From: Erigeron canadensis
Taxonomy: Eukaryota > Streptophyta > Magnoliopsida > Asterales > Asteraceae
Length of the DNA stretch: 64,000 nt
Direction: 5' to 3'
NCBI RefSeq assembly: GCF_010389155.1
Contig: NC_057763.1
Coordinates: forward strand, 39,228,645 to 39,292,644
The notes below the pieces were generated by a model. The model had not been told where the DNA came from and made no database searches. It worked only from the letters and a program-made list of their open reading frames with translations. A program made the position numbers and the translations under genes. Positions 47,157 through 58,712 of the stretch are shown piece by piece. Numbering within the stretch: position 1 is the first letter of the stretch; the number at the start of each line of letters is the position of its first letter.

Positions 47157-48190
47157 AGATATAAAGTTATTTGATCTCGAGGATACAATATATAGACTAA
47201 CAACATCAGATTCATTTAAAAGATAATAAAGTATATATATACTTAAAATTTAAATATTAAACAAGGTAAAGGAAGTTTCGGGGGTAGTACTTTGAAAAAT
47301 AAGTAGACTATGAAAGTGAGTACCATTTCAAGAAAAATGGGCAAGTATTTAAATACGGCCTTAACCCAAAACAACAACCATTTCATTTTATTTCTTCAAA
47401 ACCAACCATTTCAATATTTTTCCACATAAACAAAACAAAACAACAATGAGCATTTGTTCCACCACTCTTTTGATCCTCCATCTGGTGATGTCCGCGTTCA
47501 TCATGTCAATGTTGGCAACGGCTAGCACTGTAGGAAGGGACGAGTTTAGTTGGATGTCCAAACAATTAGGAGGAGGAGGGTGCACGGGGTCTATAGCCGA
47601 GTGTATGGGAGATGCTGCAGAAATGGAAATGGAATCCGAAAGCACTAGACGCATTTTAGCAACCACGGATCATATAAGCTACGATGCATTAGATGCGAAC
47701 AATGTGCCTTGTTCACAAAGAGGTGCTTCGTATTATAATTGTCGGTCTGGAGGTCAAGCTAACCCTTACCAACGTGGTTGTAGTACTATTACTCGTTGCC
47801 AACGTTAGATTTCTATCTACTTTTTTCTCAAGTATACATTTGGGGGATGAATTTCATCTCATATGCTCCGATCCCCCTTCTATAAATTAATTTTTACTCT
47901 TGCTCTTGTAACTTAATGTTTATTTGCTTTGATTGTCAAACGTATGATATTAGTTACTCTTAATTTCTTGAGTGTTCTGTTCCTTCATTGGGACATATTA
48001 ACTTCTATATTTTAACTACTTGTAAGATAAATAATTCACGAGTATATCTATTATGATTAATTAATACTTTGAAGTTTGATTACGTCTGTTATAGCTTACC
48101 CAACTACCAATTACTTGGCTCTACTTTTATGTTGTTCATGATCGATGATCATTCTAAAATGCTTAATTAATCAACAACGAATAAGTACGT
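47157..48190 (+). repeat. Segmental tandem duplication, unit 1 (RALF locus)
   Basis: This unit with one RALF gene resembles 48778-49840 in the upstream region (shared AAGTTATTTGAT and GGAAGTTTCGGGG words), the CDS, and downstream (shared TTCTTGAGTGTTCTGTTCCT, CTGTTATAGCTTA). So promoter and 3' flank were copied with the gene. Confidence 0.8.
47446..47808 (+). CDS. RALF signalling peptide precursor (gene 1)
   Basis: A single-exon gene, 120 aa. RALF peptides are secreted, bind CrRLK1L receptor kinases such as FERONIA with LLG co-receptors, raise apoplastic pH and restrain growth. The N-terminal hydrophobic signal peptide covers about residues 6-27, and a prodomain follows. The subtilase (S1P) site RRIL is at 68-71. 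The mature part has the receptor-binding motif as HISY (76-79, usually YISY) and four cysteines at 89, 99, 112 and 118 for two disulphides, plus NPYQRGC. A TATA-like TATTTAAATA lies about 95 bases upstream. Start: the first ATG, directly before the signal peptide. It is a tandem copy of the gene at 49107. Confidence 0.95.
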   Translation: MSICSTTLLILHLVMSAFIMSMLATASTVGRDEFSWMSKQLGGGGCTGSIAECMGDAAEMEMESESTRRILATTDHISYDALDANNVPCSQRGASYYNCRSGGQANPYQRGCSTITRCQR

Positions 48191-48777
48191 ACGTAGTGCC
48201 TTGAATCCTTCCTGATTATGATCATTTTTTATATTTTGTGAAAGGTAAACTTTGTTATTATGTATGATCATTCTAAACTACGTACTTACCTATAATTAAT
48301 AAAAAAAAAAATTATGAACAAACTTATTATTTTACTCGGCTTCAACAGCTTAATTATACTTGTTTCTTTGAAATGTGTTGTGCCCTAGCTAGGCAACATT
48401 AGATCATATCTTTAAGGCTTGGTGGAAGACGAATAGATAGAATGAACCTGAAATAACACCATATGTTGCTGGTTGATCAATCCGTAAAGATATTGTTACA
48501 CTTTTAGTGGATGCTTTCGCATTTTTTTAGATGTTTATTTTGAAGTTCATACTTCTAAAAACTGGTAATGAAATGATGTTGGACGATCTTTTATTAAGAA
48601 CCCATGATTGTTTTATTAGTTTGCCCGATCCATTATCTTATTTGATGGGCCAAGCCATATTACACTTTTATAGATGATATAGTTAGCCCATTATCTTATT
48701 CAATAAGCCAATAACAATAAGTTAAGAGTAAGGGGAGGTTAGAACAAATTAATGAACCATGGTCGACGTTCGGAAAG
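48191..48777. other. Between the RALF units, no gene seen
   Basis: AT-rich DNA without coding signal; it separates the two duplicated segments. Confidence 0.6.
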
Positions 48778-48961
48778 GGATATAAAGTTATTTGATATCA
48801 TCGAGGGAGCAATAATATACACTACTAAACATCGAATCAAAATATAATATAATCTGTGTATTTTAATTAACTAATCAACGAAAATGAAGGAAGTTTCGGG
48901 GATAGTAAAATAAACAAAATATGAAAGCGAGTATTATTTCAAAAAAATTGGGCAAAGTATA

Positions 48962-48997
<36 letters not shown>

Positions 48998-49840
48998 AGG
49001 CCTGCGCTCAACCCCACTCTATATGCCCCTTTTCTACTTGTCTTTTATATTCTTCTTTCAAAACCAACCCCATTTCATTTCATTATTTTCCACACAACAA
49101 ACAACAATGACCATTTCTTCCACCAATCTTTTGATCCTCCATCTGGTGATTTCCGCCTTCATCGTGTCAATGCCGGCGTCGGCTAGCACCGGAGGAGACG
49201 AGTTTATTTGGATGTCGAAACAAGGAGGGTGCAGAGGGTCTATAGCCGAGTGTATGGGAGATGCTGCAGAAATGGAAATGCAATCGGAAAGCACAAGACG
49301 CATTTTAGCAACCACAAATTATATAAGTTATGGTGCTTTACAAGGGAACAATGTGCCTTGCTCACAAAGAGGTGCCTCGTATTACAATTGTCAGTCTGGC
49401 GGTCAAGCTAATCCGTACCAACGTGGTTGCAGTACTATTACTCGTTGCCGCCGTTAGGATTTTTATTTGCGACTTTTTTGTGTTCAAGTATAAATCCTTC
49501 CTCTAGCTTCCATGGATTTTTAATTCTTGGTCTTGTAATTTCCAGTGTTCATGTGCTTAATTTGTCAAACTTTTACTTAATTGCTCTTTCTTGAGTGTTC
49601 TGTTCCTTCATTGGATCATTTTTTTTTAAACTTTTACTCCGTATTTTTTTTTTTTACTTGTAACATAAATAAATTCACGCATATAATAACTGATATATGA
49701 TTAAAAACAGTACTGTACTTTTTATTTTGATGAGTCACGTTTGTTTGTTATAGCTTAGCCAACAACCAATTGGCCCCTATGTTTTTCATGATCATTCAAA
49801 GTATTTGAAATGCATATTAAATGATGAATCAAGTACATGG
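48778..49840 (+). repeat. Segmental tandem duplication, unit 2 (RALF locus)
   Basis: Partner of 47157-48190. It has gained a (TA)n run at about 48978-48999 just upstream of the gene. Confidence 0.8.
49107..49457 (+). CDS. RALF signalling peptide precursor (gene 2)
   Basis: A single-exon gene, 116 aa. I chose the ATG at 49107 because it aligns with the start of gene 1 and opens a clean signal peptide; the frame is also open from an ATG at 49023, which would add 28 residues and spoil it. RRIL lies at 64-67, canonical YISY at 72-75, and cysteines at 85, 95, 108 and 114. It differs from gene 1 mainly in the prodomain (four residues shorter) and in LQGNN for LDANN after the YISY motif. Role as for gene 1. 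No defects. Confidence 0.95.
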   Translation: MTISSTNLLILHLVISAFIVSMPASASTGGDEFIWMSKQGGCRGSIAECMGDAAEMEMQSESTRRILATTNYISYGALQGNNVPCSQRGASYYNCQSGGQANPYQRGCSTITRCRR

Positions 49841-50748
49841 GTTTCTTCTGATTATTCTTTTTCTTTTCTTTTCTTTTTGAGATTAGTGTTTATATATATT
49901 TGTATATTTCTTTTTTGAAATTTGAATGTCTAGTTTAATTATTATATTTATGTAATCAAGAACAAGGAGTTGTCGAGATTCGAGGGCCTTTAACGTGGTT
50001 ACTCTATGTATAACATCCACATTTGTTTTGAGTTGCGTAAATTACAGTTGATGATCGAACGCAAAAATTTGAAAAAGAAGCAATCATATATATATGGCAC
50101 TGGTTTTTATCGAATATATACTCCCGTTAAATTGTGATTATAATTTAAGCTTGAAAATGAAAGAACATTTAAATAAAAAGTTAAAAAGTTTTTATAAGAA
50201 TTTACCGATATACGTACAACGTTTTTATATAAAAATGATGTGTATCAAATATTAAAAATGTATTTTATGAAACGTGAAGACCAATATTTATATCTCAAGA
50301 TGACAACTAAGAAGTTGTTTGCCGACTTTTTTTTGTTTTTGAAACTTTGACTTTGTCTATACACTTTCAAATTGTTAACTTGGCATGAAATTCTGCAGTC
50401 ATATTTTTTAAAAATAAAAATGTTAATAATATACTGCAAGTAGCGAGTAATTTCAAGGCTACGAAGATTGTTGTAGCTCGTTACAATTTGTTTCATTTAA
50501 CGAAATTTAACCCTAAATATTAATAAAGTTGTACTTAAGGTGCACAGTTATACACTTATAGATAAAAGTGTAATTTCCATATTAGACTTTTAGCAATTTC
50601 CATATTAAAATTATTACCCGTTTTAATAGTCTTTCAAAATTGCTTCAATAAATTATCTTGATTTAGATTTACATTTTTCTTTTTCTAAATTTGTCACCGG
50701 AACTCTGGCACGAGTTTCCATCCACTAATATTATCGTTAATAATAATA
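49841..50748. other. Intergenic, no gene seen
   Basis: AT-rich DNA. The minus-strand frame at 50245-50496 has no recognisable content. Confidence 0.55.
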
Positions 50749-50925
50749 GGAAAATGATTGATCTTCCTGAAAGTTAGCCTAAAAATCCTCCTAAAAGCTT
50801 AAAAATATGGCAAGTGGAATTCACTTATTCTCTTTCCTAATCTTCCCTTTAATTTTTCACATATCGTCATCCAATGAATTAGGAGGATTTTTAATCTAAT
50901 GAATTAGGAGGATTAATCATCTCCC
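50749..50925. mobile_element. Mutator-like MITE (GGAAAATGAT family)
   Basis: 177 bp, starting GGAAAATGATTGATCTTCCT and ending GGAGGATTAATCATCTCCC, with inverted ends. Flanks ATAATAATA and GTAATAATA match 8 of 9. Same family as 18693-18790 and 3089-3267. Confidence 0.75.
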
Positions 50926-53559
50926 GTAATAATATCCTCGTTAATGTTGTGAAATGGAAGTGTAACTTAACTAGGATGCACATTCAATATATCAACACAA
51001 TATACTTGTCTTTCTTTAGAGAAATAATTCAAAACAATACAATGATTGCTTTGTTGGTGGCCAAATATTTATTCTTTTCTTAGACCAAATAAAAGCATAT
51101 TCTTCAACTCAAGATACAAACTTTGTCAAATGTTTAAAAATTAAAGAGCGACTTTATTTTTCTTTTATAAATTCAAATTCAAAACTATATCACAAAAGAG
51201 CAAATTAGAAAAAGGGAAAGGGATAGGTATTTTGGCTGCCGTCGAGGACTTGGTCGTTACCAAAACCAAAAGAAATGTCAAAGAACACTATGTTATGACC
51301 TTTGAAGGTGTTGTGGCTTTTTGTATCTTAGTAAAAGTTTCTTAAACAACTATGTAAATATGTAATACTTAAAACTTAAACGGTAGAGATATTATCTGTT
51401 TGACTTACCAGATGATACGAGTAGTTTCTTCATTTAACTAGTTTTTTAACCCGTGCTTGGTTTTGATCATTTATCCCAAACACTAAAAACTTATTATTTA
51501 ATTTCAAAAACGTAATAATTTAAAAATTCATCTTAAAACTCAACCCCAAACACCTTATTAAACACATAAGTCTTCAGTTGAGAAAAGCTTTTAGAACATA
51601 TACAAGTTTATCAAGTAAAACTGTTGAATGGTAATCTCAAAATATGTGGATTACATATATAAGTTTGTTACATTTTCGTTAAAAAATAGGTTAACCAATT
51701 AACTACTGTATTACCTATTTTTAATCAAAGCAAATATCTTGTAAGGTGATGAGAGGTCACCTGTCCTAATCCCACTTTTAGTAATCCTATCAATATCCTT
51801 TAATTTTATTATTCAATGATTTACAACCTTTTGATAGTACATATGATTACATACTTTATCATAAGAACATTTAAAACACCCCCACAAGGGTCGAATTAGA
51901 TCACAAAATATAATAGAAACGGTGAAAAGGAACTAGAAGAGGGTGATGTTAATACCTAACACAACAAATATCACCAAGTTTTGTCTTATATAATTTTCCG
52001 GCAAGCTTCTTCTATACTTTTTAAGATACCGTCCCTGCTAAAACCTGAGGCCCACATGTGTTTAGGCTTCAATCTTCATTTCTATGGCTTGAATCGCTTC
52101 CGGCGCATGTTGAGAATCTGCAGTTAGGTGATTTACATTTACTAACTAAAGTCCTTTCATTACAAGTAGAATTGACGACTACCAAAGATACCGGGGATCA
52201 AAAAGTTCCCACATATTTACTTTTTATTTAGGAAAATGATAAATCATTCAAAAAATTAACTTAAAAATCCTCCAAAAATCATAAAATTGTTACATTTGTA
52301 TTCCATTAATTCTCTTTCCTAATTTTATCTCTTGATTTTGCCACTTGCCTTTTATATATATGGAACATGATTAATCCACCTAAAAATTAGCCTAAAAATT
52401 CTTCTAAAATCTTATGGATGTGACAAGTAGATTCCACTTAATATCTTTTATAATTTGCCCCCTTGAATTTTCATATGTCACCATCCAAATAATTGAGAAG
52501 ATTTTAGGCTAATGAATTAGAAGGATTTTCAGGATTTTTAACGTATTAGCCTTTTAAAGATTGAATAAATTTTTAAGATTTTTATAACGATAATTTAACA
52601 CAATCACTTATTTTATGCATAAATGGTAATACTATCATCTCAAACCTAACACTTTCACAACTGTTGATTCACTGTGTGTACCCACAAAAGGTCCCACTCA
52701 CACAAATATGATTATTGACAAAAGAATGAAAAAATAGTCGAAACATATAGTTGGGTCATGTATGAAATGAAATATGTAGAATACAAATCACCTCTCTTAG
52801 AAAGAAGCTTCTATTGCAAAAACAGGGATAGAAAGGGGCATAAAATACGCACAAATCTGCAACATAACAAACGAGGGGCTGTCCGGTGATGAGGACATCC
52901 ATGATTGGAAATTACTTCAACAAACGTATGGAAAATTATCTTATTCAAATTTTTGGACCACGTAAATTATAAATCACTTTTAAGTATTTGAAATGAATGA
53001 ATTATAATTAACATACGTGATTTTTATTCGTATATCCATCAGACCATCAATATAACAATCCGTAAATGTTCTTAATCGGATAAAGATGTCAAACAGACTA
53101 CATACAATACTCACAATGTCTGTAAATGCGGAAATCAACAGGGAAAGCGAAAAGAAAGCATACATTATATTTAAGAGCAGCTGATGAATCACTTTTCTTT
53201 TACTTTTTCGAAAGTATGGGCTGGAGAGCATGACATATTTGTATCTTGATAGCAAGAAGCAAACTGATTGATTCATTTGTTAAATAAAAGAAAAAGGGAG
53301 AAGAAAATAAAGTATTTGTCTAGCTAAATAACAGCAAGCAAATGGTAGCCTAGTAGATAAAAATTTCTTGTTGAGAAAAGAAGCAAAATTCTATGCATCA
53401 ACCAAAAGCTGTAAATCATATCCGGATGTAATTCAGTTGCATATAGAATAGATGGGTAGAAACCAGTAGCATAAGGATATGCAGATCAAGATTAAAGTTA
53501 AAAACACATACAAATAAATTTCATTTCATCAATAAGATGGCACGTGAATGTTAAAAGTG
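50926..53559. other. Intergenic with degraded MITE copies
   Basis: At 52231-52360 and 52363-52560 two worn copies of the GGAAAATGAT MITE family lie side by side (AAAATTAGCCTAAAAATTCT, ...TTAGAAGGATTTTC). CCAAACACC words at 51470-51555 look like a Tourist relic, and AACTAG...AACCCGTGC at 51438 resembles a Helitron 3' end. The frame at 52980-53276 (minus) has no known content. The final part is the HSBP 3' flank. Confidence 0.5.
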
Positions 53560-56500
53560 CTAAGCTGAACCTTCCTCTGTCTTTGGTTCAACAGGCTTCT
53601 TCGATGTAGACAAAGGGGATGGGGAGCCCTCCGTGCCCATATCTGTTCTCAAATCATTGATGCTCTGCTCCAGCTCATTTATGCGTTCTCCCATCTCATC
53701 AAGTACATTGCAGTCAAGAAAAACTTGAAAGAAAAAGTGTAGTCAAGTGCTGAAGATGTCACTTTTAATCCATATATAGTGATAGGGTGAACTTAGGTTT
53801 TACTTTTTGGGTGATGATCAAAAGGGTCAAATAATTAAGGGAAGTGATATTCATACCACATAAGTTGATTAATCTACCACAATTGTGCATTACCTGTTTG
53901 TACAATATGTTATAATACTTGTACAGTGTGGTATATTAATCAACTTATGTGGTACGATTAACACTTCCTAATAATTAAAGTTTGCTAAGATGGAACTGTC
54001 AAACAGTCATCTACCGTGTATTTGAATGCTTATAACATTTTATACATTATTATTCAAAAGAAGCTATAACTTAATTATTGTAATCAAGAATAATACATTA
54101 TTACTCATAAAAATTCAATAAAAGAGGCACAAAAAAATTGTAGGTGTGTCAGCCTAACCTAGCCTGAAACAAATTTGAATAGCTTACAAACCACCTAACC
54201 TTGTGGACATATACACAATCTACCTGGCCCATCCCTTTTGCCATCCCATTCATTACAATAACTCCATGCTAAAACTTAGGTAGCATGCGGAAAACTTTTA
54301 AAACATAACTAAGTTAGACAAGTCAGTGATTGATATATAATCAGTGCAGTTAAATAAGGCCCGCAAAATCTGCAATACTTGGCAAGACATACTTACGGTT
54401 AAAAAAAAAAGTAAGAAAAGGATATTCTTTGAAACAATGGACTCCGACATCGTCTGAAATCTGGTTTGCTGCAATAACAAGAGTTGTCAGGATGGCAAAG
54501 AAATTCCAATAAAAGTAAGTATGGAAACATAACAAAGTTACATCTTACCATTTGCTGAAGAAGAGTTTGAACCTGCAAAGGATTGAAGAAATTCAGCAAA
54601 TTAATAAATGCTCAACACAACAACTAAAAGCAGGTACGTGAATAGATTAGATTTGACTCGATTAGGTTATTGATCAACTATAACCCATAATAGATACAAT
54701 GTAACCTGACCCATGGCTGGTTAATCTCAATAGACCCAAACCCGTCCATTTGGTTTATTTTCATTTAGCAATGTAACTTATTTACGTATGCATACCTAAC
54801 TTTTTACTTTATATTCTTCTGAGATTGTAATTTGGCTTATTACCGCATTGTGACAATTTATATAATGTAAAATATGTGAATTATGAGGCACTTTTTGTAC
54901 ATGTATATCTTAAACGTCTGAACCTGTTTGCAGAGACAAAATAGATGACAGGTTTTCTGAAACGCAATATTGAAAAGTAATGTTCTATAGATGTTTGTGA
55001 TATATAAAAAGCATTAGTAATTTAGTAGCTCAAACAACATTCCTGATTGAGAAAAATACATATGTAGACCCTGAGTAAAGAGAAATAACCAACCCCAGTT
55101 TAAGTTCCAGCATTTAATTGCCAACTGCAGATGGATATGACACACAAAAAAGCCTAAGAATATTTACTGTAATGGAAGCAAACGCTCCAGAAACTTACAA
55201 ACTGTGTCATGTCAGCAGTGCTTTGCTTGGTATCTCCTGAATCTTGTCCATCCTGCCAACCAAAAGCAATTTCATTGGCTTTTATGTAAAAATAGCTCAA
55301 ACTTAGAGGTGTGATCTCTTATTGTGAGAGTGAAGCAAAACCATTCACAATTAACTAAAACCACAAAGATCCTTAGCCACTGGGTTCTCTTTACCACATA
55401 CACGAAGATTAACAATGAAGTATCAACAAGCAGAATTCCAAATAATCCTTCCATGTAATTCGTCAGGGTGACTCATTAAACAAAAGCAAACTACATTCAA
55501 ACTACTCTGGGTGCCAATGGCAGGAAATGCTCCAAAATGAAAGCTATATTTTGTGACATTCAAAAGAGCTGAAACGAGTACCAGCCATTCGAAAACTCCA
55601 GTAGGGGAGACACAAAAGCACAAATACACAATTTCATATAAATATGATTCAAACTCAGAAACAGGCTACATAGTACTATATTACTAAAACCATAACATGA
55701 TAAAATGTAGAGTTGGCAATTTTTGACACGGACCTGTTAGCACGACACGACCTGGTTTTTTCGTGTTTCGTGTTTGGCCTTAACATGTTTCGTGTCTTAA
55801 CAGGTCCGGACCTGTTAAGACACGAATACTATTTGTGTCTTAACATGTCCGGACTTGTTAAAACACGATAAGACACGATAAGACAAGTAGTATATATATG
55901 GACATGTTAAAGACACGTTAAGGACACATTAAGACACGATAAGACACGTTATGACACGATAAGATACATTATTAGGTCCCTTAACAAGTCCTTTATCGTG
56001 TACCTTTTAACAAGTTCTTAACAAGCCTCTTAACAGGTCCCTTATCGTGTAACCTGTTAAAATTCATGTCGTGTTCGTGTTTGAAAAAACTGACACGATA
56101 AGCTGTCGTGTTCGTGTTTAACCTTACCGTGTTCATGTCTTATCGTGTCGTGTCAGACACGATATGCCAACTCTAATAAAATGTATAATATATATATATA
56201 TATACACACAAAATCACCCACCAACATTAGCAATACATAAAGACAATGTCATACTAAACGTTGTTTGAACTAAGAAACATTGTTTTTTGCTTCAGCAAAT
56301 TTCTCAACAAATTGGGAACTCCGTATTAATGGATTAACAACTTAAATGGGGTGACACAGCTACTGGTATTGAGCTAAAAAATCTCAAAATTTAAGGCTTA
56401 TAAACAACTTCAAGCAACTAACAAGTTCATTATCTCCAAGTCTCCAACCTAGAATTTGACATTCATCTACAGTACTATATTACTATATACTTCAAGTCTT

Positions 56501-57592
56501 CAATACTATCTATCTATACTATAATACATGAAAGCTCTGCAGTTAAAGAATAATGAACTCCAACAACAGCAGACCATGTCACTTTCTCTTGCTCGCCCAA
56601 TAAAAATGAAGCACATCACCCTCTCCCTCCCACTCTAGTACACCACCTGGGCCGGCCAGGACCCAAAAACTACCAAAATTATATAAAATCTACACAAAAA
56701 ATCAAGAAGCAACCATAAAACACTTCTTCTCCCACACCACCACCAATAGCCGCTATCACCAACTGGCCACTTGGATTTTTTTTGCTCAATTTAGTCAAGA
56801 ACTTCAAAAAAAGGAGAGATTGCCTAAGACTAAGGTTATCAACAGACCAAACCAAGCATAGCTCAATAGCTCGACAAGTTTTACGATGGAAGCTCGAACC
56901 TGATTCGAACAAGGTTCGTAAAAGACTCAGGTTCGGTTCAAAAAGCTGGAAACTATCTATAAATACATACACCATGACTTTAAAAACAATAATTTAAGTA
57001 AAAATCCAATTTCACCAAATCTAAAAACAATAAACATTATATTGTGGATTTATGGTAAGTTCTTACAAAATATGATTATATTTTAATAAGTAAACACATT
57101 TAGCAGTTTTTAAAATTAGGTGTGAAACAACACTACCCTCACTTCCCCCATTTTCAAATTGGTCCAAGTATACATACATATCAAATATTTATATAGGCCT
57201 CAAAAAGTCAATAAGAACTCCATCCAGACATTTATAAGCTCGAACTCGACTCGATAAATATTTCAAGCTCGATTTTGTTAACAGATAGCCCCTCTTAAAC
57301 TATCCAATGTGACAGTATGACACAGATGCCATGCTAGTATCAATAATAGATCTCAAACTGAAGTGTGTATACATACATATAACATATTCTTCTGCATTCA
57401 TACCAATACAACTCAAATCGAAACAAAAAGGTAATATACTCGTCATCTATATTAAACCCTAACTTCAAGTATATACAGACGTACTACTGATATATATATA
57501 TATAAACAAGTATATAATGCAAAATTGGATTACATATTCATTAAACTGGAAGAAAAAATCGGGAGAAAATAAAGGAAGATCTGATTTACCAT
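53560..57592 (-). CDS. HSBP: Heat shock factor-binding protein (HSBP)
   Basis: Minus-strand coding exons are 57592-57590 (only the ATG), 55252-55199, 54572-54549, 54468-54426 and 53702-53560 (267 nt, 88 aa). HSBP is a small coiled-coil protein that binds the trimerisation region of heat-shock factors and damps the heat response; it acts in cytosol and nucleus. The conserved core is intact: STADMTQFVQTLLQQMQTRF, FQTMSESIVSKIDEM and RINELEQSINDLR form hydrophobic heptads from about 18 to 65, followed by a loose Ser/Pro/Lys tail. Introns 1-3 are GT-AG. Intron 4 is AT-AC of U12 type; only that splice gives the family sequence SKIDEM. The gene holds two transposon insertions in introns 1 and 4. 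The length is normal (about 86 aa in relatives). Confidence 0.94.
53703..54425 (-). other. U12-type AT-AC intron of HSBP
   Basis: On the minus strand the intron begins ATATCCTTTT (the full U12 donor consensus) and ends GCAATGTAC. A branch-site match TTTCTTGAC (8 of 9 to TTCCTTGAC) lies at 53721-53713, with the branch A 11 bases before the end. A GT-AG reading of this junction would not give the conserved SKI/DEM join. Length 723 bp. Confidence 0.92.
53839..53969. mobile_element. Mutator-like MITE in the HSBP AT-AC intron
   Basis: 131 bp with long inverted repeats (GGGAAGTGATATTCATACCA against AGGAAGTGTTAATCGTACCA, continuing with CATAAGTTGATTAAT) and a perfect 9-bp duplication AATAATTAA at 53830-53838 and 53970-53978. 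Confidence 0.9.
55708..56175. mobile_element. hAT-type non-autonomous element in HSBP intron 1
   Basis: 468 bp with 11-bp terminal inverted repeats TAGAGTTGGCA/TGCCAACTCTA and a perfect 8-bp duplication ATAAAATG (55700-55707, 56176-56183), as in hAT transposons. The interior is filled with GACACGATAAGACACG-like words in both orientations, which look like subterminal transposase-binding sites. No coding capacity. Confidence 0.92.
56184..57589. other. Rest of HSBP intron 1
   Basis: AT-rich intron DNA. Between about 56820 and 57270 AGCTCGAAC/GTTCGAGCT-type words recur, suggesting a second, older hAT-like element without clear ends. The frames at 56679 and 56782 are not genes. Confidence 0.5.
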
Positions 57593-57656
57593 GTTATTGT
57601 TAAGTGAGTCTGAAAGAGGTATTCGCTTTTTCTGCGTTGGTCAATTTGGTTAATTT

Positions 57657-57680
57657 GTGTGTGTGTGTGTGTGTGTGTGT
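57657..57680. repeat. (GT)n microsatellite before the HSBP start
   Basis: About 12 GT units, 65-90 bases upstream of the HSBP ATG; on the coding (minus) strand it is (CA)n in the leader or core promoter. Confidence 0.85.
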
Positions 57681-57906
57681 CACCAGTGAGGAGTGAGTGA
57701 TCTCCTTTTTAATCTAATCGGGGAATTCGGGTCCTTGTACTTTAGTCTAATGACCTTTTTGCCCATCTCACTCTACTCCAATTCAAAATTTGAACTTGGC
57801 TTCGTACCAATTCAATCAAACTTGAATTTAGGGGAAAGTTTTTCACTAGACGTCTACACATACCAAGTTACCAACACTTGACTTGAGCCCTTCGATTGTG
57901 AATAGG

Positions 57907-58704
57907 CAGGGGCGGATGCAATGTGTAACTACCGGGGGTATGGCCCCCAATGCTGCCTAAAGATATTCTAACAATGGTAAATTTTATTGCATAATTAATT
58001 CTATTTACAAGCTTTATATTAAGATTGTCTCCACCTAATAATATTCATGCCCTCGCTTTAAAATAATCAAACTCATAAAAAGCTAAATTAGCTAAGGCAA
58101 GCACGTAGGAATAGGATTGTCAAGTGTTTTGTATATATAGAAGAGGCTAGTTATATATTTGTTTTGTCATGTGATGTGGGACAACTTTCTCAATACTACT
58201 CCAAATGCTACTACTAATTTGAAAGATTTTTAATTTTTTTTCCTACATTTGTATACAATAGTTGCAAATGTTAAACATGCATGTTATTACGACTTGATTT
58301 TCGTTTTATGTTTCCTTTATAACTATAAGCGGATTTGATACAAAAAATTATAACTTGAAGTTACCAAAATCAAATGAAAAATTGTAGACTACACTGGCGA
58401 AGAGTTAGTCTATATCAACTAAGAAGAATTGTAGAGCACAAATAACATCCATATGAAACTTATATTTCTCACATAAACCATTTCATATATAAATGCTAGA
58501 ATAATATATGAAGCGACAAAGCGTAAGGCACGTAACAACAAAAACAAACAATTATGTGGTGATTAACCAACAAATTATGTCTAAGAAATATTTTGACCCG
58601 ACCCATTTTGACATACTAATATTTGGTCCAATCAACTAGCTATCAAACCTTAGTGCTTAGTAGTTTTTGGCCCCCACTATTAAGATTTCCTAGATCCGCC
58701 ACTA
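57907..58704. mobile_element. hAT-type non-autonomous element
   Basis: 798 bp with ends CAGGGGCGGAT and ATCCGCCACTA (inverted, one end TAGTGGCGGAT) and the perfect 8-bp duplication TGAATAGG at 57899-57906 and 58705-58712. The CAGGGGCGGA end is common among plant hAT elements. No transposase inside. Confidence 0.9.
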
Positions 58705-58712
58705 TGAATAGG

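Noticed and set aside
49023..49106. Upstream in-frame ATG for the second RALF gene
   Set aside because: It would add 28 residues before the signal peptide that the sister gene lacks; the ATG at 49107 aligns with gene 1.
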